The notes beneath the pieces were generated by a model, which saw nothing but the letters and a program-made list of their open reading frames with translations, was not told where the DNA came from and searched no databases. Positions 45,066 to 53,530 of a stretch of 61,211 nucleotides of DNA are shown one piece after another. Made by a program: the position numbers and the translations under genes. Source of the stretch: Bacteroidota bacterium (GTDB taxonomy: Bacteria; Bacteroidota; Bacteroidia; Chitinophagales; Chitinophagaceae); contig JABDFW010000010.1 of the NCBI GenBank assembly GCA_013286305.1, positions 1 through 61,211 on the forward strand. Direction: 5' to 3'. Numbering within the stretch: the stretch's first letter is position 1; every line of letters starts with the position of its first letter.

Positions 45066-45320
45066 ATGGCATTGCAAAACATCTCGGCTATCGTGGATAA
45101 TAAGGGCGATTACATAGATATTTTTTTGAATTCCAGGGGTAATTTAATAGTTAAAATACTTAATGTTCATGGCCTGTTTATAAAAACGGTCATAGGATCA
45201 ATACAGGATACAGCAGAAAAAATTTCTGTAAAGCTGGATGATCTTTCAAGTGGTAGTTACGTATTGAATATTTTTAAAGACAATTCTTTTATAAGATCAT
45301 TTCATTATAGTAAAACGTAG
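45066..45320 (+). CDS. Stand-alone protein resembling a T9SS type A sorting domain
   Basis: An 84-residue protein. NKGDYIDIFLNSRGNLIVKILNVHGLFIKTV ... ISVKLDDLSSGSYVLNIFKDNSFIRSF has the pattern of the type IX secretion C-terminal domain (the V-x-I-x-N-x-x-G and LSSGxYxL motifs). It lacks a signal peptide and any cargo domain, so it cannot be a normal T9SS substrate as written. It may be a separated domain or a cytoplasmic relative of the fold. Own terminator follows. Confidence 0.6.
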   Translation: MALQNISAIVDNKGDYIDIFLNSRGNLIVKILNVHGLFIKTVIGSIQDTAEKISVKLDDLSSGSYVLNIFKDNSFIRSFHYSKT

Positions 45321-45352
45321 TTTTTTTTCATTTGGGGGATTTTTTAGCAACA

Positions 45353-45379
45353 ACCTTGCCTTTTGGCAGGGTTTTTTTT
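45353..45379 (+). terminator. Terminator after the sorting-domain-like gene
   Basis: ACCTTGCC / GGCAGGGT with a TTTT loop, then eight T. The following 215 bp to chrA are AT-rich with no clear feature. Confidence 0.8.
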
Positions 45380-45595
45380 GTTTATATCAGATCAATTCGA
45401 TGCCCGGCTTAACAATCAGCACTTTTATAAAACCGCTTTCAGGCGCTGCAGAGCCATTTTTGTACCCTGTCACTCTCACCTAATTGTTCTGCTTTTCAGC
45501 ATTTTATATAATAATAATTCATTTATTCTTATTTACATTTGAAAAACATTGCAATCAAAATTTTCTTTAAGTAATAAAAAGAGGGACCTGGTAAT

Positions 45596-46852
45596 TTGAT
45601 ATTGCTTAGACACATACCTTTTTTAAAAGCAGTATTCATACACAGTATTACTGCGTTTGGCGGCCCGCAGGGGCATTTTGGAATGATGCTTAAAACATTT
45701 GTTAACCAAAGGCACGATGTAACAGAAAAAGAACTACTTGAATACAGCGCTTTTTGCCAAATGTTGCCGGGTGCGTCGTCAACACAAACGCTTACACTAA
45801 TAGGTTATAAAAGAGGGGGGATCTCCCTGGCAATACTTACACTGCTTATTTGGATAACACCTGCCTGTTTATTAATGGGCAGCTTTTCTTTTTTGCTGGA
45901 TTATTTTCACGACAGATCAATTAATATTACTGCTTTTAAATATGTTCAGCCAATGGCTGTTGGTTTCATTGCTTTTTCGTGTTATAAAATTTCCAAATTC
46001 AGTATTACCAACACCATTACACGGGTAATAATGGTGGCCGGTGCGGTGCTTACTTTTATTTTTTTTAGAACACCCTGGATATTTCCGGCCATTATAGTTG
46101 CTGCCGGCATTGTTACCAATTTTAGCAACAGGCGCTACCCTGACCAGGAAATCATCTCAAAGAAGATCAAGTGGGGAAATATCCTCATTTTTTTTGCTGT
46201 TTTTTTGATCGCTGCCTCTTTGAGCGAAACTGCACGAAAAAATAACTGGAGAGACCGTGGCCCGTTTAACCTGTTTGAAAACTTTTACCGTTTCGGGAGC
46301 CTTGTGTTTGGCGGGGGAGATGTTTTAATGCCGATGATGTATAACCAGTATGTAGAACGCATAGAAACAAAACAGGTGCAAAAAAACAACAGGGCAGCCC
46401 TTAAAATTCCGAAAACAGATATTTTAACCGGGTTTGGTATGGTTAGGGCCATACCAGGGCCTGTTTTTTCAATAGGCACTTTTACCGGTGGCATGGCGTT
46501 GCGCGAAAAGGGCCCTCAATGGCAATTATTGGGCTGTATAATTGGCTCCATTGCCATATTTGCCCCCAGCGCACTGCTTGTTCTATTCTTTTTTCCAGTT
46601 TGGCATAATTTAAAAAGGTATGTGGTGATCTTCCGTTCGCTGGAAGGCATTAATGCAGCGGTAGTTGGCATAATGCTGGGTGCTACCATATTTTTAACTA
46701 AAACCGTATCTTTTGACCTTTTGGATGGTTCTTTTATTATACCTCTTATAAACATAGGAGTAATTGCAGCAACGTTTTGCCTGCTTACCTTTACAAAGAT
46801 CCGCGCACCCTTTATTGTTTTGGGTTGTATTTTACTTACGCTGATTGGGTAA
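45596..46852 (+). CDS. chrA: Chromate transporter, ChrA family
   Basis: A 418-residue two-domain CHR protein starting at a TTG (45596); no better ATG precedes the first conserved motif. The N-half has [16 protein letters not shown] and [22 protein letters not shown]. The C-half repeats the pattern as [16 protein letters not shown] and [18 protein letters not shown]. About ten membrane helices. It exports chromate, or transports sulfate-like anions in some members. Transcribed alone. Confidence 0.88.
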   Translation: MILLRHIPFLKAVFIHSITAFGGPQGHFGMMLKTFVNQRHDVTEKELLEYSAFCQMLPGASSTQTLTLIGYKRGGISLAILTLLIWITPACLLMGSFSFLLDYFHDRSINITAFKYVQPMAVGFIAFSCYKISKFSITNTITRVIMVAGAVLTFIFFRTPWIFPAIIVAAGIVTNFSNRRYPDQEIISKKIKWGNILIFFAVFLIAASLSETARKNNWRDRGPFNLFENFYRFGSLVFGGGDVLMPMMYNQYVERIETKQVQKNNRAALKIPKTDILTGFGMVRAIPGPVFSIGTFTGGMALREKGPQWQLLGCIIGSIAIFAPSALLVLFFFPVWHNLKRYVVIFRSLEGINAAVVGIMLGATIFLTKTVSFDLLDGSFIIPLINIGVIAATFCLLTFTKIRAPFIVLGCILLTLIG

Positions 46853-46905
46853 GGGTTACGTATTATATTATCAGTTAATGACTTAAACATTATAATAAAT
46901 TGCAA

Positions 46906-47478
46906 TTATCTCTTATAATACCCGTTTTGCTCAATCTCAAGCCGCACCTTTTCAGGTACCAGGTAACGTATTGATTTCCCGTCCTTTATCATTTTCCTGA
47001 TAACAGTTGCAGATATATCCAGGAACGGTGCATTTACCTGGCGGATGTCTGCTCCGGGTATTTCTTTTATTTCAAAACCCTGCCTTTTATAAATAAGGAA
47101 CGGATAGCCTTTTAATAATTGCTCATGGTTTTTCCATTTGTGAATATTCTGCAGGCTGTCTGACCCCATGATAATAAAAAATTGGTGCTGGGGGTATTTT
47201 TCCTGCAGGTGGGCAAGGGTATCAATTGTGTAAGATGGCCGGGGTAATTTAAATTCTATATCGCTGGCCTTTAACTGTTTATCTTCTTCTGTTGCCAGCT
47301 TAACGAGGTGCAAACGATGGTATTCATTTAAAAGGGTTGAGGAGGCCTTTAATGGGTTTTGCGGCGATACAACAAACCAAACCTGTTCCTGTTCCGTATT
47401 ATTGGCTATATAAGACGCAATAATTAAATGGCCTATATGTATGGGATTAAAAGAACCAAAATAAAGACCGATTTTCAT
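46906..47478 (-). CDS. nadD: Nicotinate-nucleotide adenylyltransferase
   Basis: A 190-residue nucleotidyl transferase making NaAD in NAD synthesis. Motifs: LYFGSFNPIHIGHLIIA (HxGH), VSPQNPLK, LPRPSYTIDTL, FIIMGSDSLQNIHKWKN, and the end DISATVIRKMIKDGKSIRYLVPEKV. All catalytic positions are present. It is convergent with chrA; feoA lies 26 bp upstream on the same strand. nadA, an earlier NAD-pathway gene, is 4 kb away. Confidence 0.95.
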   Translation of the reverse strand: MKIGLYFGSFNPIHIGHLIIASYIANNTEQEQVWFVVSPQNPLKASSTLLNEYHRLHLVKLATEEDKQLKASDIEFKLPRPSYTIDTLAHLQEKYPQHQFFIIMGSDSLQNIHKWKNHEQLLKGYPFLIYKRQGFEIKEIPGADIRQVNAPFLDISATVIRKMIKDGKSIRYLVPEKVRLEIEQNGYYKR

Positions 47479-47504
47479 GTAAATAATTAACAGTCAATAC
47501 AAAG

Positions 47505-47732
47505 CTATTCTGTTTCCTCCACAAAAATATGGTCTGCTTCGTTCAAACGTAGGCTAAGGCTGTAGCCGGCGACAGAAATAGATATAGGGTCGCCTAATGG
47601 GGCTATCTGCTCAATTTTTACCATTTCACCAGGTACACAACCCATTTCCATCAACTTTATAAACAAATCGTCTTTTTCAAAAGACCTAATAATAACTTTC
47701 TTTCCTATCCTGATCTCAGATAATCTCTTCAT
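47505..47732 (-). CDS. feoA: FeoA domain protein, solitary
   Basis: A 75-residue SH3-like protein (MKRLSEIRIGKKVIIRSF, MEMGCVPGEMVKIEQIAPLGDPISISVAGYSLSLRLNEADHIFVEE), the full FeoA length. FeoA assists the Fe2+ transporter FeoB; no feoB follows, since nadD is next. It may work with a distant FeoB or bind elsewhere. Divergent from ybeY. Confidence 0.9.
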   Translation of the reverse strand: MKRLSEIRIGKKVIIRSFEKDDLFIKLMEMGCVPGEMVKIEQIAPLGDPISISVAGYSLSLRLNEADHIFVEETE

Positions 47733-47807
47733 GCACGCAAAATATTTGTAAAAGTAATGCCGCTGCTGTCTTTTTTGTTACGAATTTTGGAAGTCTAAAA
47801 ATACACT

Positions 47808-48251
47808 GTGCCAAAAGTCTTTTTTCACTACGCAGACAGGGTCTTGTCATTAAACAATAAAAAAAAGTTACGGTCTTATATTGAAAGCATTTTTGCAAAA
47901 GAAAAAACATCCTTTTTTCGTTTAGATTATATTTTTTGCTCCGATGAGCATCTTCTTGCAATTAACCGTAATTTTTTAAAACATGACTTTTATACCGATA
48001 TTATCACCTTTAACTTATCTGAAAATAAAAATATTGCCGGAGAGGTTTATATTAGCGTGGACAGGGTGAAAGAGAATGCTAAGACATTAAACCTGCCATT
48101 TGAGGAAGAGACTTTAAGGGTTATATTTCATGGCGTGCTGCATTTATGCGGTTATAAGGACAAAAAGAAGGCTGACATAAAACAAATGCGCGAAAAGGAG
48201 AATCATTATATCACCATTTTTAGAAGATCACTAAATAAACGTTCCACGTGA
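47808..48251 (+). CDS. ybeY: Endoribonuclease YbeY (rRNA maturation)
   Basis: A 147-residue zinc RNase for 16S rRNA 3' processing and ribosome quality control. It starts at GTG 47808. Motifs: FYTDIITFNLSE and GEVYISVDRV, and the zinc site HGVLHLCGYKDKKK, where the third ligand position is Asp-containing as in other Bacteroidota. A parS-like palindrome overlaps its last codons. It overlaps the CAP gene start (GTG 48248) by four bases. Confidence 0.93.
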   Translation: MPKVFFHYADRVLSLNNKKKLRSYIESIFAKEKTSFFRLDYIFCSDEHLLAINRNFLKHDFYTDIITFNLSENKNIAGEVYISVDRVKENAKTLNLPFEEETLRVIFHGVLHLCGYKDKKKADIKQMREKENHYITIFRRSLNKRST

Positions 48252-48255
48252 AACA
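48240..48255. promoter_or_regulatory. parS-like site 1
   Basis: CGTTCCACGTGAAACA differs from the Spo0J/ParB site TGTTCCACGTGAAACA at the first base only. It spans the ybeY stop, and the GTG start of the CAP gene is inside it. Confidence 0.7.
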
Positions 48256-48919
48256 TTTGACAAGTATTGTTTTTTTTATAATCCCGCTTTTATCGTTTTC
48301 GCAAGTTAGAAATATTGTATTGGAAGATAAACCAATCCCAAAACCATACACCGTTGACACCGCCATAAACCATTGGAATAATGAACAGGCTGATTTTATT
48401 AAACTGAACAAAACCGCCCAGGATTTCTATTATTGGACAAACTACAGCCGGGTGAATCCCAGGCGGTTTTGGGACAGCGTTGTAGTACCGGTTCTTGAAA
48501 CTTTTCCCAATCTTAAAAGCTCCTATTCTGAATCGTTAAAGACAGATCTCTACAATAGCCCTTCGCTCCCAATGCTGCAATTAAACCCTAACCTGATCTT
48601 TACAGCACAATCGCACGCTTCAGATATTGGCCTGAAGAAAGGTGCCCCCGGCCATATTTCTACCGATGGAAGAACTTTTGTTGATCGAATTAAGGCTGTT
48701 GGAATAAAAAAATGTGGCGGCGAGAATGTTTCTTTAGGTGATGTTGACCCTATTCTATCGCTCGTTCTTCTATATATTGATTATGGTATCCAAAACCTTG
48801 GCCACAGAAAGGCGCTTTTAAATGAAAATTATGTGGAAACCGGGGTTGGCGTATCAAAATATGGAGATGAGCAGGATACCCTGTTTATTGTTCAGGATTT
48901 CTCCTGTAGCCAACAATAA
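48248..48919 (+). CDS. Secreted CAP (SCP/PR-1) domain protein
   Basis: A 223-residue protein from a GTG overlapping ybeY. Signal peptide MKHLTSIVFFIIPLLSFSQ, then a CAP domain: FYYWTNYSRVNPRRFWD, LIFTAQSHASDIGLKKGAPGHIS (the catalytic-like His), VGIKKCGGENVS, NLGHRKALLNENYVETGVGV. Bacterial CAP proteins are exported; a protease or lipid-binding role is not shown. Two perfect parS-like sites follow its stop. Confidence 0.88.
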   Translation: MKHLTSIVFFIIPLLSFSQVRNIVLEDKPIPKPYTVDTAINHWNNEQADFIKLNKTAQDFYYWTNYSRVNPRRFWDSVVVPVLETFPNLKSSYSESLKTDLYNSPSLPMLQLNPNLIFTAQSHASDIGLKKGAPGHISTDGRTFVDRIKAVGIKKCGGENVSLGDVDPILSLVLLYIDYGIQNLGHRKALLNENYVETGVGVSKYGDEQDTLFIVQDFSCSQQ

Positions 48920-48935
48920 TGTTCCACGTGGAACA
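48920..48935. promoter_or_regulatory. parS-like site 2 (perfect palindrome)
   Basis: TGTTCCACGTGGAACA, a perfect 16-bp palindrome, touches the CAP stop codon and is followed by TTTCTC. Confidence 0.8.
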
Positions 48936-49014
48936 TTTCTCTGGATATAATTTAAAAAATGGAGATGAATTGCGTCCATAAAGACGTCTTCGCAAGGCCG
49001 TCACCCGCCAAATA

Positions 49015-49030
49015 TGTTCCACGTGGAACA
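49015..49030. promoter_or_regulatory. parS-like site 3 (perfect palindrome)
   Basis: Identical to site 2 over 16 bp and also followed by TTTCTC. It lies 95 bp from site 2 and 51 bp before the mnmG start. Confidence 0.8.
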
Positions 49031-49080
49031 TTTCTCCTGCTTTTTTATTAAAACTTATCTTTGTGCCCAATTTATAAATA

Positions 49081-50949
49081 ATGTTTCCAGATTACGATGT
49101 GATTATTGTGGGGGCAGGCCATGCAGGTTGTGAAGCTGCAGCTGCGGCTGCCAATTTAGGCAGTAAGGTATTATTGATCACCATGAACATGCAAACTATT
49201 GCCCAAATGAGTTGTAACCCCGCAATGGGTGGGATAGCTAAAGGGCAGATTGTGAGGGAGATAGATGCCCTTGGGGGCTACAGTGGGATAGTAACAGATA
49301 AAAGCATGATGCAGTTCAGGATGCTGAACAAAAGCAAGGGCCCAGCCATGTGGAGCCCGCGTGCACAAAATGACCGGATGCTTTTTGCCGCTACATGGCG
49401 TGAAATGCTGGAGAAAACGCCGAATGTTGATTTTTACCAGGATATGGTAAGGTCAATTATTATAAAAAATAACCGGGCATGTGGCGTTGTAACGGGCTTG
49501 GGACATTCTGTTAACGCCAAATCGGTGGTGGTAACCAGCGGAACTTTTTTAAACGGTATTATTCATATTGGTGAAAAACAGTTTGGCGGGGGCAGGGTGG
49601 CTGAAAAAGCGTCCACAGGGATAACTGAACAATTGGTAGAATTAGGTTTTGAAAGTGATCGGCTTAAAACGGGTACGCCGCCAAGGGTGGACGGAAGAAG
49701 CCTTGATTATTCCATCATGGATGAACAGAAAGGGGATGAGGAAATTGTCGGCTTTTCTTATGAAGATGCGCCAAAAATTCTTCCTTCACAACAAAGAAGC
49801 TGCTTTATAACTTACACTAATCAGGCGGTGCATGACACTTTAAAAACAGGTTTTGACAGGAGCCCGATGTTTGCCGGCAGAATAGATGGGGTTGGCCCAC
49901 GGTATTGCCCAAGCATAGAAGATAAAATTAACCGCTTTGCTGAAAGGGACCGGCACCAGCTTTTTGTTGAGCCGGAGGGTTTTAATACCATTGAAATATA
50001 TGTAAACGGTTTTTCTACCTCTTTACCGGAAGAAGTACAGTATAAGGCGCTTACCTTAATTCCCGGATTCGAAAATGTACGTGTTTTCCGGCCGGGTTAT
50101 GCAATTGAGTATGATTATTTTCCGCCTACTCAGTTGTCCCATTCTCTCGAAACCAAACTTATTGATAACCTGTTTTTGGCAGGCCAGGTAAACGGAACCA
50201 CGGGTTACGAAGAAGCCGCCTGCCAGGGTATTATTGCCGGCATAAACGCCCATCTAAAAATAAATAATGACGCGCCTTTTATTTTAAAAAGGAGTGAAGC
50301 TTATATTGGTGTTTTGATTGACGACCTGATAAGCAAGGGTACCGAAGAGCCCTACCGCATGTTTACCAGCAGGGCTGAATACAGAACGCTCTTAAGGCAG
50401 GATAATGCGGACCTACGCCTAACCGAAATGAGTTACCGTATAGGTTTGGCATCGCAGCAAAGAATGGAAAAAGTGATCGCTAAAAGGGATGGTGTAAAAG
50501 AGATAATTGAAAGGCTTTCACAAGTTTCTTTTGACCCGGCAGAAATAAACGGTTACTTAGAAAATAATAACTCGGCAGCAATCATCGAAAAACAAAAGGC
50601 GGTTAAAATATTACTGCGGCCTGATGTTGACCTTATATCGCTGATGCTTGCCGTTCCAAAACTCAACGAGACATTAAAAAACTTTGGAAGGGAGATTTTA
50701 GAGCAAGCGGAAATACAAATCAAATACGAACGCTATATAGAAAAAGAACAGGAAATGGTTGACCGGATGTCTTCCATGGAGGAACGATTGATCCCGGACA
50801 ATTTTAATTATGATAAAGTAGCCGCCTTGAGCAATGAGGCCTTGCAAAAATTTAAACGCATAAAACCACGTACGCTTGGCCAGGCGAGCCGCATAAGCGG
50901 CGTTAACCCGAGTGATGTGCAGATATTATTGGTATATATGGGCAGGTAA
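49081..50949 (+). CDS. mnmG: tRNA uridine-5-carboxymethylaminomethyl modification enzyme, FAD subunit
   Basis: A 622-residue flavoprotein that with MnmE modifies U34 of several tRNAs. FAD loop: DVIIVGAGHAGCEAAAAAA. Other landmarks: MSCNPAMGGIAKGQIVREIDALGG, RMLNKSKGPAMWSPRAQNDR, LKTGTPPRVDGRSLD, GQVNGTTGYEEAACQG, and C-terminal IKPRTLGQASRISGV. Full length. In many bacteria this gene (gidA) lies close to oriC; parS-like sites flank it here. Confidence 0.96.
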   Translation: MFPDYDVIIVGAGHAGCEAAAAAANLGSKVLLITMNMQTIAQMSCNPAMGGIAKGQIVREIDALGGYSGIVTDKSMMQFRMLNKSKGPAMWSPRAQNDRMLFAATWREMLEKTPNVDFYQDMVRSIIIKNNRACGVVTGLGHSVNAKSVVVTSGTFLNGIIHIGEKQFGGGRVAEKASTGITEQLVELGFESDRLKTGTPPRVDGRSLDYSIMDEQKGDEEIVGFSYEDAPKILPSQQRSCFITYTNQAVHDTLKTGFDRSPMFAGRIDGVGPRYCPSIEDKINRFAERDRHQLFVEPEGFNTIEIYVNGFSTSLPEEVQYKALTLIPGFENVRVFRPGYAIEYDYFPPTQLSHSLETKLIDNLFLAGQVNGTTGYEEAACQGIIAGINAHLKINNDAPFILKRSEAYIGVLIDDLISKGTEEPYRMFTSRAEYRTLLRQDNADLRLTEMSYRIGLASQQRMEKVIAKRDGVKEIIERLSQVSFDPAEINGYLENNNSAAIIEKQKAVKILLRPDVDLISLMLAVPKLNETLKNFGREILEQAEIQIKYERYIEKEQEMVDRMSSMEERLIPDNFNYDKVAALSNEALQKFKRIKPRTLGQASRISGVNPSDVQILLVYMGR

Positions 50950-51044
50950 TGCCTATTTATCTAAATAAGGGTTAAAAAACAATTGAAGCGTATTTAAATA
51001 AACCCGAATGCCTAATATTACAACCGGCAAAAAATAAAATACAG

Positions 51045-51824
51045 GTGTATAGGCCAGCTCTACTCATTTTTTTATCAATTGGATACTTTTCACTAACACA
51101 AGTTATTGATGCTCAATCATTTAAGGTAGGTGGAACGGTAACGGATTTCTTTACAAAGCAGCCCCTTAACGCAGTTACTATCCGTTCTTCGTCAGGGCGG
51201 CTTACGCTTTCAGATTCGCTCGGCAAATATAGCATTGAGGTAAATGACAAAGATTCCATCTGGTTTAGTTATCTAACTAAAAACACGCAAAAATATCCTG
51301 TAGATACCATAGTTAACCTCTCAAACTTTGAAGTTGCTTTATACATTGATGCCGCCTGGTTGCCGGAAGTAAGGGTGAGGAATAAAAGTTATACGCTTGA
51401 TTCCCTGCAAAACCGGGAAGATTATGCAAAGGTTTTTAATTTTAGAAAACCCGGCTTAAGATTAAGTTCCCCGTCGCCGGAAAGTTATGTGCCAGGCGGG
51501 TTAACTGTTGGCCTTGACCTGGATGAACTGATAAATGTGTTCCGTTTTAAAAGGACCCGGCAAATTCTTTCATTTCAACGAAGATTATTGCAGGAAGAAC
51601 AGGATAAATATATTGATCACCGGTTTACAAAACGTCTTGTTGCACAGCTTACAGGTTTAAAAACACCCTCGCTGGAACCTTTTATGGTTTATGCACGCCC
51701 ACCGTATGATATACTTACTTACATGAACGACCTGGAATTAGGTTACTATATTGAGCAATCTTTTAAAATATATAAAGACGTATTAAAGCAAAAAATTTAC
51801 CTGTCCAACAAATCACCCAATTAA
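51045..51824 (+). CDS. Carboxypeptidase-like regulatory domain protein, secreted
   Basis: A 259-residue protein from a GTG (51045). Signal peptide ([17 protein letters not shown] ... DAQ), CarboxypepD_reg-like domain at about 28-110 ([20 protein letters not shown]), then an unassigned helical region ([33 protein letters not shown]). This layout, a regulatory domain plus a tail with an FRFKR-RQ(x)FQ(x)RL(x)xEEQ(x)KYIDHRF helix, is seen in several uncharacterised Bacteroidota proteins. Convergent with nadA (12-bp overlap). Confidence 0.8.
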   Translation: MYRPALLIFLSIGYFSLTQVIDAQSFKVGGTVTDFFTKQPLNAVTIRSSSGRLTLSDSLGKYSIEVNDKDSIWFSYLTKNTQKYPVDTIVNLSNFEVALYIDAAWLPEVRVRNKSYTLDSLQNREDYAKVFNFRKPGLRLSSPSPESYVPGGLTVGLDLDELINVFRFKRTRQILSFQRRLLQEEQDKYIDHRFTKRLVAQLTGLKTPSLEPFMVYARPPYDILTYMNDLELGYYIEQSFKIYKDVLKQKIYLSNKSPN

Positions 51825-52820
51825 CCCTGCGGCTTTACTAATTTCAAGCATACGTTCCATCGGCTTTAAAGCTTTTAACCTTAATTCTTCATCCATCAAT
51901 ATCTCCGGTTCTTCATATTCCATACACAAATAAAGCTTCTCCAGCGTATTCAACTTCATGTGCGGGCAATCATTACAGGCGCAGGCATTATCGGGCGGCG
52001 CGGGAATGAATGTTTTGTAAGGCGCTTCCTTTTGCATTTCATGCAAAATACCCGCTTCTGTGGCCACAATATATTCGTCACCGTCGTCCTTAACCGCATA
52101 CTTCAAAAGCTGTGTGGTGCTGCCTATAAAATCGGCCATTTGCAAAATAACATCTTCGCATTCAGGGTGTGCTATCAGTTTAGCCCCTGGATGGCGTGCT
52201 TTAAGCCTCGTTATCTTCTCCAAACTAAAAATCTCATGCACCATACACGAACCGTTCCATAATACCATGTTGCGCCCCGTTTTCTTGTTAAGGTAGGCCC
52301 CGAGATTTTTATCCGGTGCAAAAATTATAGGCTGGCTTTCAGGAACGCTTTCTATAATTTTCTGTGCATTACTGCTTGTACAAATAATATCGCTCAGCGC
52401 CTTTATTTCAGCAGTGCAATTAATGTATGATATAACGATATGATCAGGGTATTTATCTTTAAACTGTTTAAACAAAGCAGCTGGTGCGCTGTCAGCTAAA
52501 GAGCAACCTGCTTTCAAATCGGGCAACAGCACCTTTTTGCCGGGGTTAAGTATTTTGGCAGTCTCCGCCATAAAATGCACGCCGGCAAAAACGATGATAT
52601 CGGCTTTTGTTTTTACAGCCTGTTGGGCAAGTGCAAGGCTGTCGCCTAAAAAATCCGCTACATCCTGTATATCCGGCTCCTGGTAATAATGGGCCAGCAC
52701 CACCGCATTTTTTTCTTTCTTCAATCTTTCAATTTCTTTAAACAAGTCTAATGATACATCAATATCAACATCCAAAAAACCTTTATCATAAATTTTTCCC
52801 CTGGCATTATTTATGTTCAT
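51813..52820 (-). CDS. nadA: Quinolinate synthase
   Basis: A 335-residue iron-sulfur enzyme that makes quinolinate from iminoaspartate and DHAP. Started at the Met at 52820 ([18 protein letters not shown]); the open frame runs to 52919, but that stretch overlaps a DnaA box and is hydrophobic and not conserved-looking. Motifs: [37 protein letters not shown], and cluster cysteines in [17 protein letters not shown] and ACNDCPHM. No nadB or nadC nearby. Confidence 0.93.
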   Translation of the reverse strand: MNINNARGKIYDKGFLDVDIDVSLDLFKEIERLKKEKNAVVLAHYYQEPDIQDVADFLGDSLALAQQAVKTKADIIVFAGVHFMAETAKILNPGKKVLLPDLKAGCSLADSAPAALFKQFKDKYPDHIVISYINCTAEIKALSDIICTSSNAQKIIESVPESQPIIFAPDKNLGAYLNKKTGRNMVLWNGSCMVHEIFSLEKITRLKARHPGAKLIAHPECEDVILQMADFIGSTTQLLKYAVKDDGDEYIVATEAGILHEMQKEAPYKTFIPAPPDNACACNDCPHMKLNTLEKLYLCMEYEEPEILMDEELRLKALKPMERMLEISKAAGLIG

Positions 52821-53530
52821 AACTATTGTAGTATTCTTTAATAATATATTATTTATATAAAACCCTATTACTATTACGGCTGTGGATATCGTGATAAGTT
52901 TTTTATCCACATGCTGCAAAGTTAATTACCTGTGCGCTATCCACATAAATTAACAATTATGCGCAACTGCAAGTTTCAATAAGAACGGACTTTAGCAATT
53001 GTTTTCAACACCGGTTGATTTTTTCAACCCGGGTTATGCCCATTTTGCAATTCACAGGATATACACTGTTAATAGCAAGGATGGAAATTGTGCCGAGTTA
53101 GCCCAAAACCAAAAATTGTGGACAAACTGCGGAATTTGTTCTACTTTTTTGCACCATAAAAACAAATAAAACATCCCTTTTCCACATGTTATGGAATTGT
53201 TAACAGTTGCTGTGTTAAAACAGGTTTCACGGGAATGTTCCATGGCTAAGAGGGGGCTAAGAGATGAAAAGAGAAAAAAGAGAGAAAGAGAAAAGCAGAT
53301 TGTCCCGCTCCTGTCTTCCTATATTTTATGCATTTTCTCTTTCTCCTTTCAATCTCTTAGCCCCCAAAAAGCCTTATTTCCTTCCTTTTCTCCTTAAATC
53401 TCATAGCTAAACATTAAAAAAACTTGAAATTGTAGCCCAACAACGTATTAAACTGTTATCCACATTTGTTGAAACGGTATATTCCCCTATTTTTGCCATC
53501 CTCTTTTAAAAACTTTTATATTATATAATT
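52821..53530. other. Candidate replication origin: six DnaA-box-like sites between AT-rich tracts
   Basis: The longest gene-free stretch in the window (710 bp), between divergent nadA and the foldase gene. TTATCCACA occurs perfectly at 52903-52911 and 53456-53464. One-mismatch boxes lie at 52881-52889 (minus), 52937-52945, 53117-53125 (minus) and 53178-53186. AT-rich tracts at 52832-52861 and 53505-53530 could unwind. A purine inverted repeat (53252-53365) sits inside. There is no dnaA gene nearby. Confidence 0.55.
53252..53365. repeat. Purine-rich inverted repeat inside the origin candidate
   Basis: GGGGGCTAAGAGAT (53252-53265) and its exact complement (53352-53365) flank A/G-rich (left) and C/T-rich (right) tracts. 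The GGGCTAAGAG word links it to 39881-39947. Confidence 0.8.

Noticed and set aside
45387..45482. Minus-strand 30-codon stretch ending PGIELI before chrA
   Set aside because: It reads somewhat protein-like, but I cannot link it to a family, and stops bound it on both sides.
47733..47807. feoB fragment next to feoA
   Set aside because: The gap is only 75 bp and translates to nothing FeoB-like; nadD, not feoB, follows feoA.
52821..52919. N-terminal extension of nadA ([12 protein letters not shown]...)
   Set aside because: Hydrophobic, not NadA-like, and it overlaps a perfect DnaA box; the start at 52820 fits the family.
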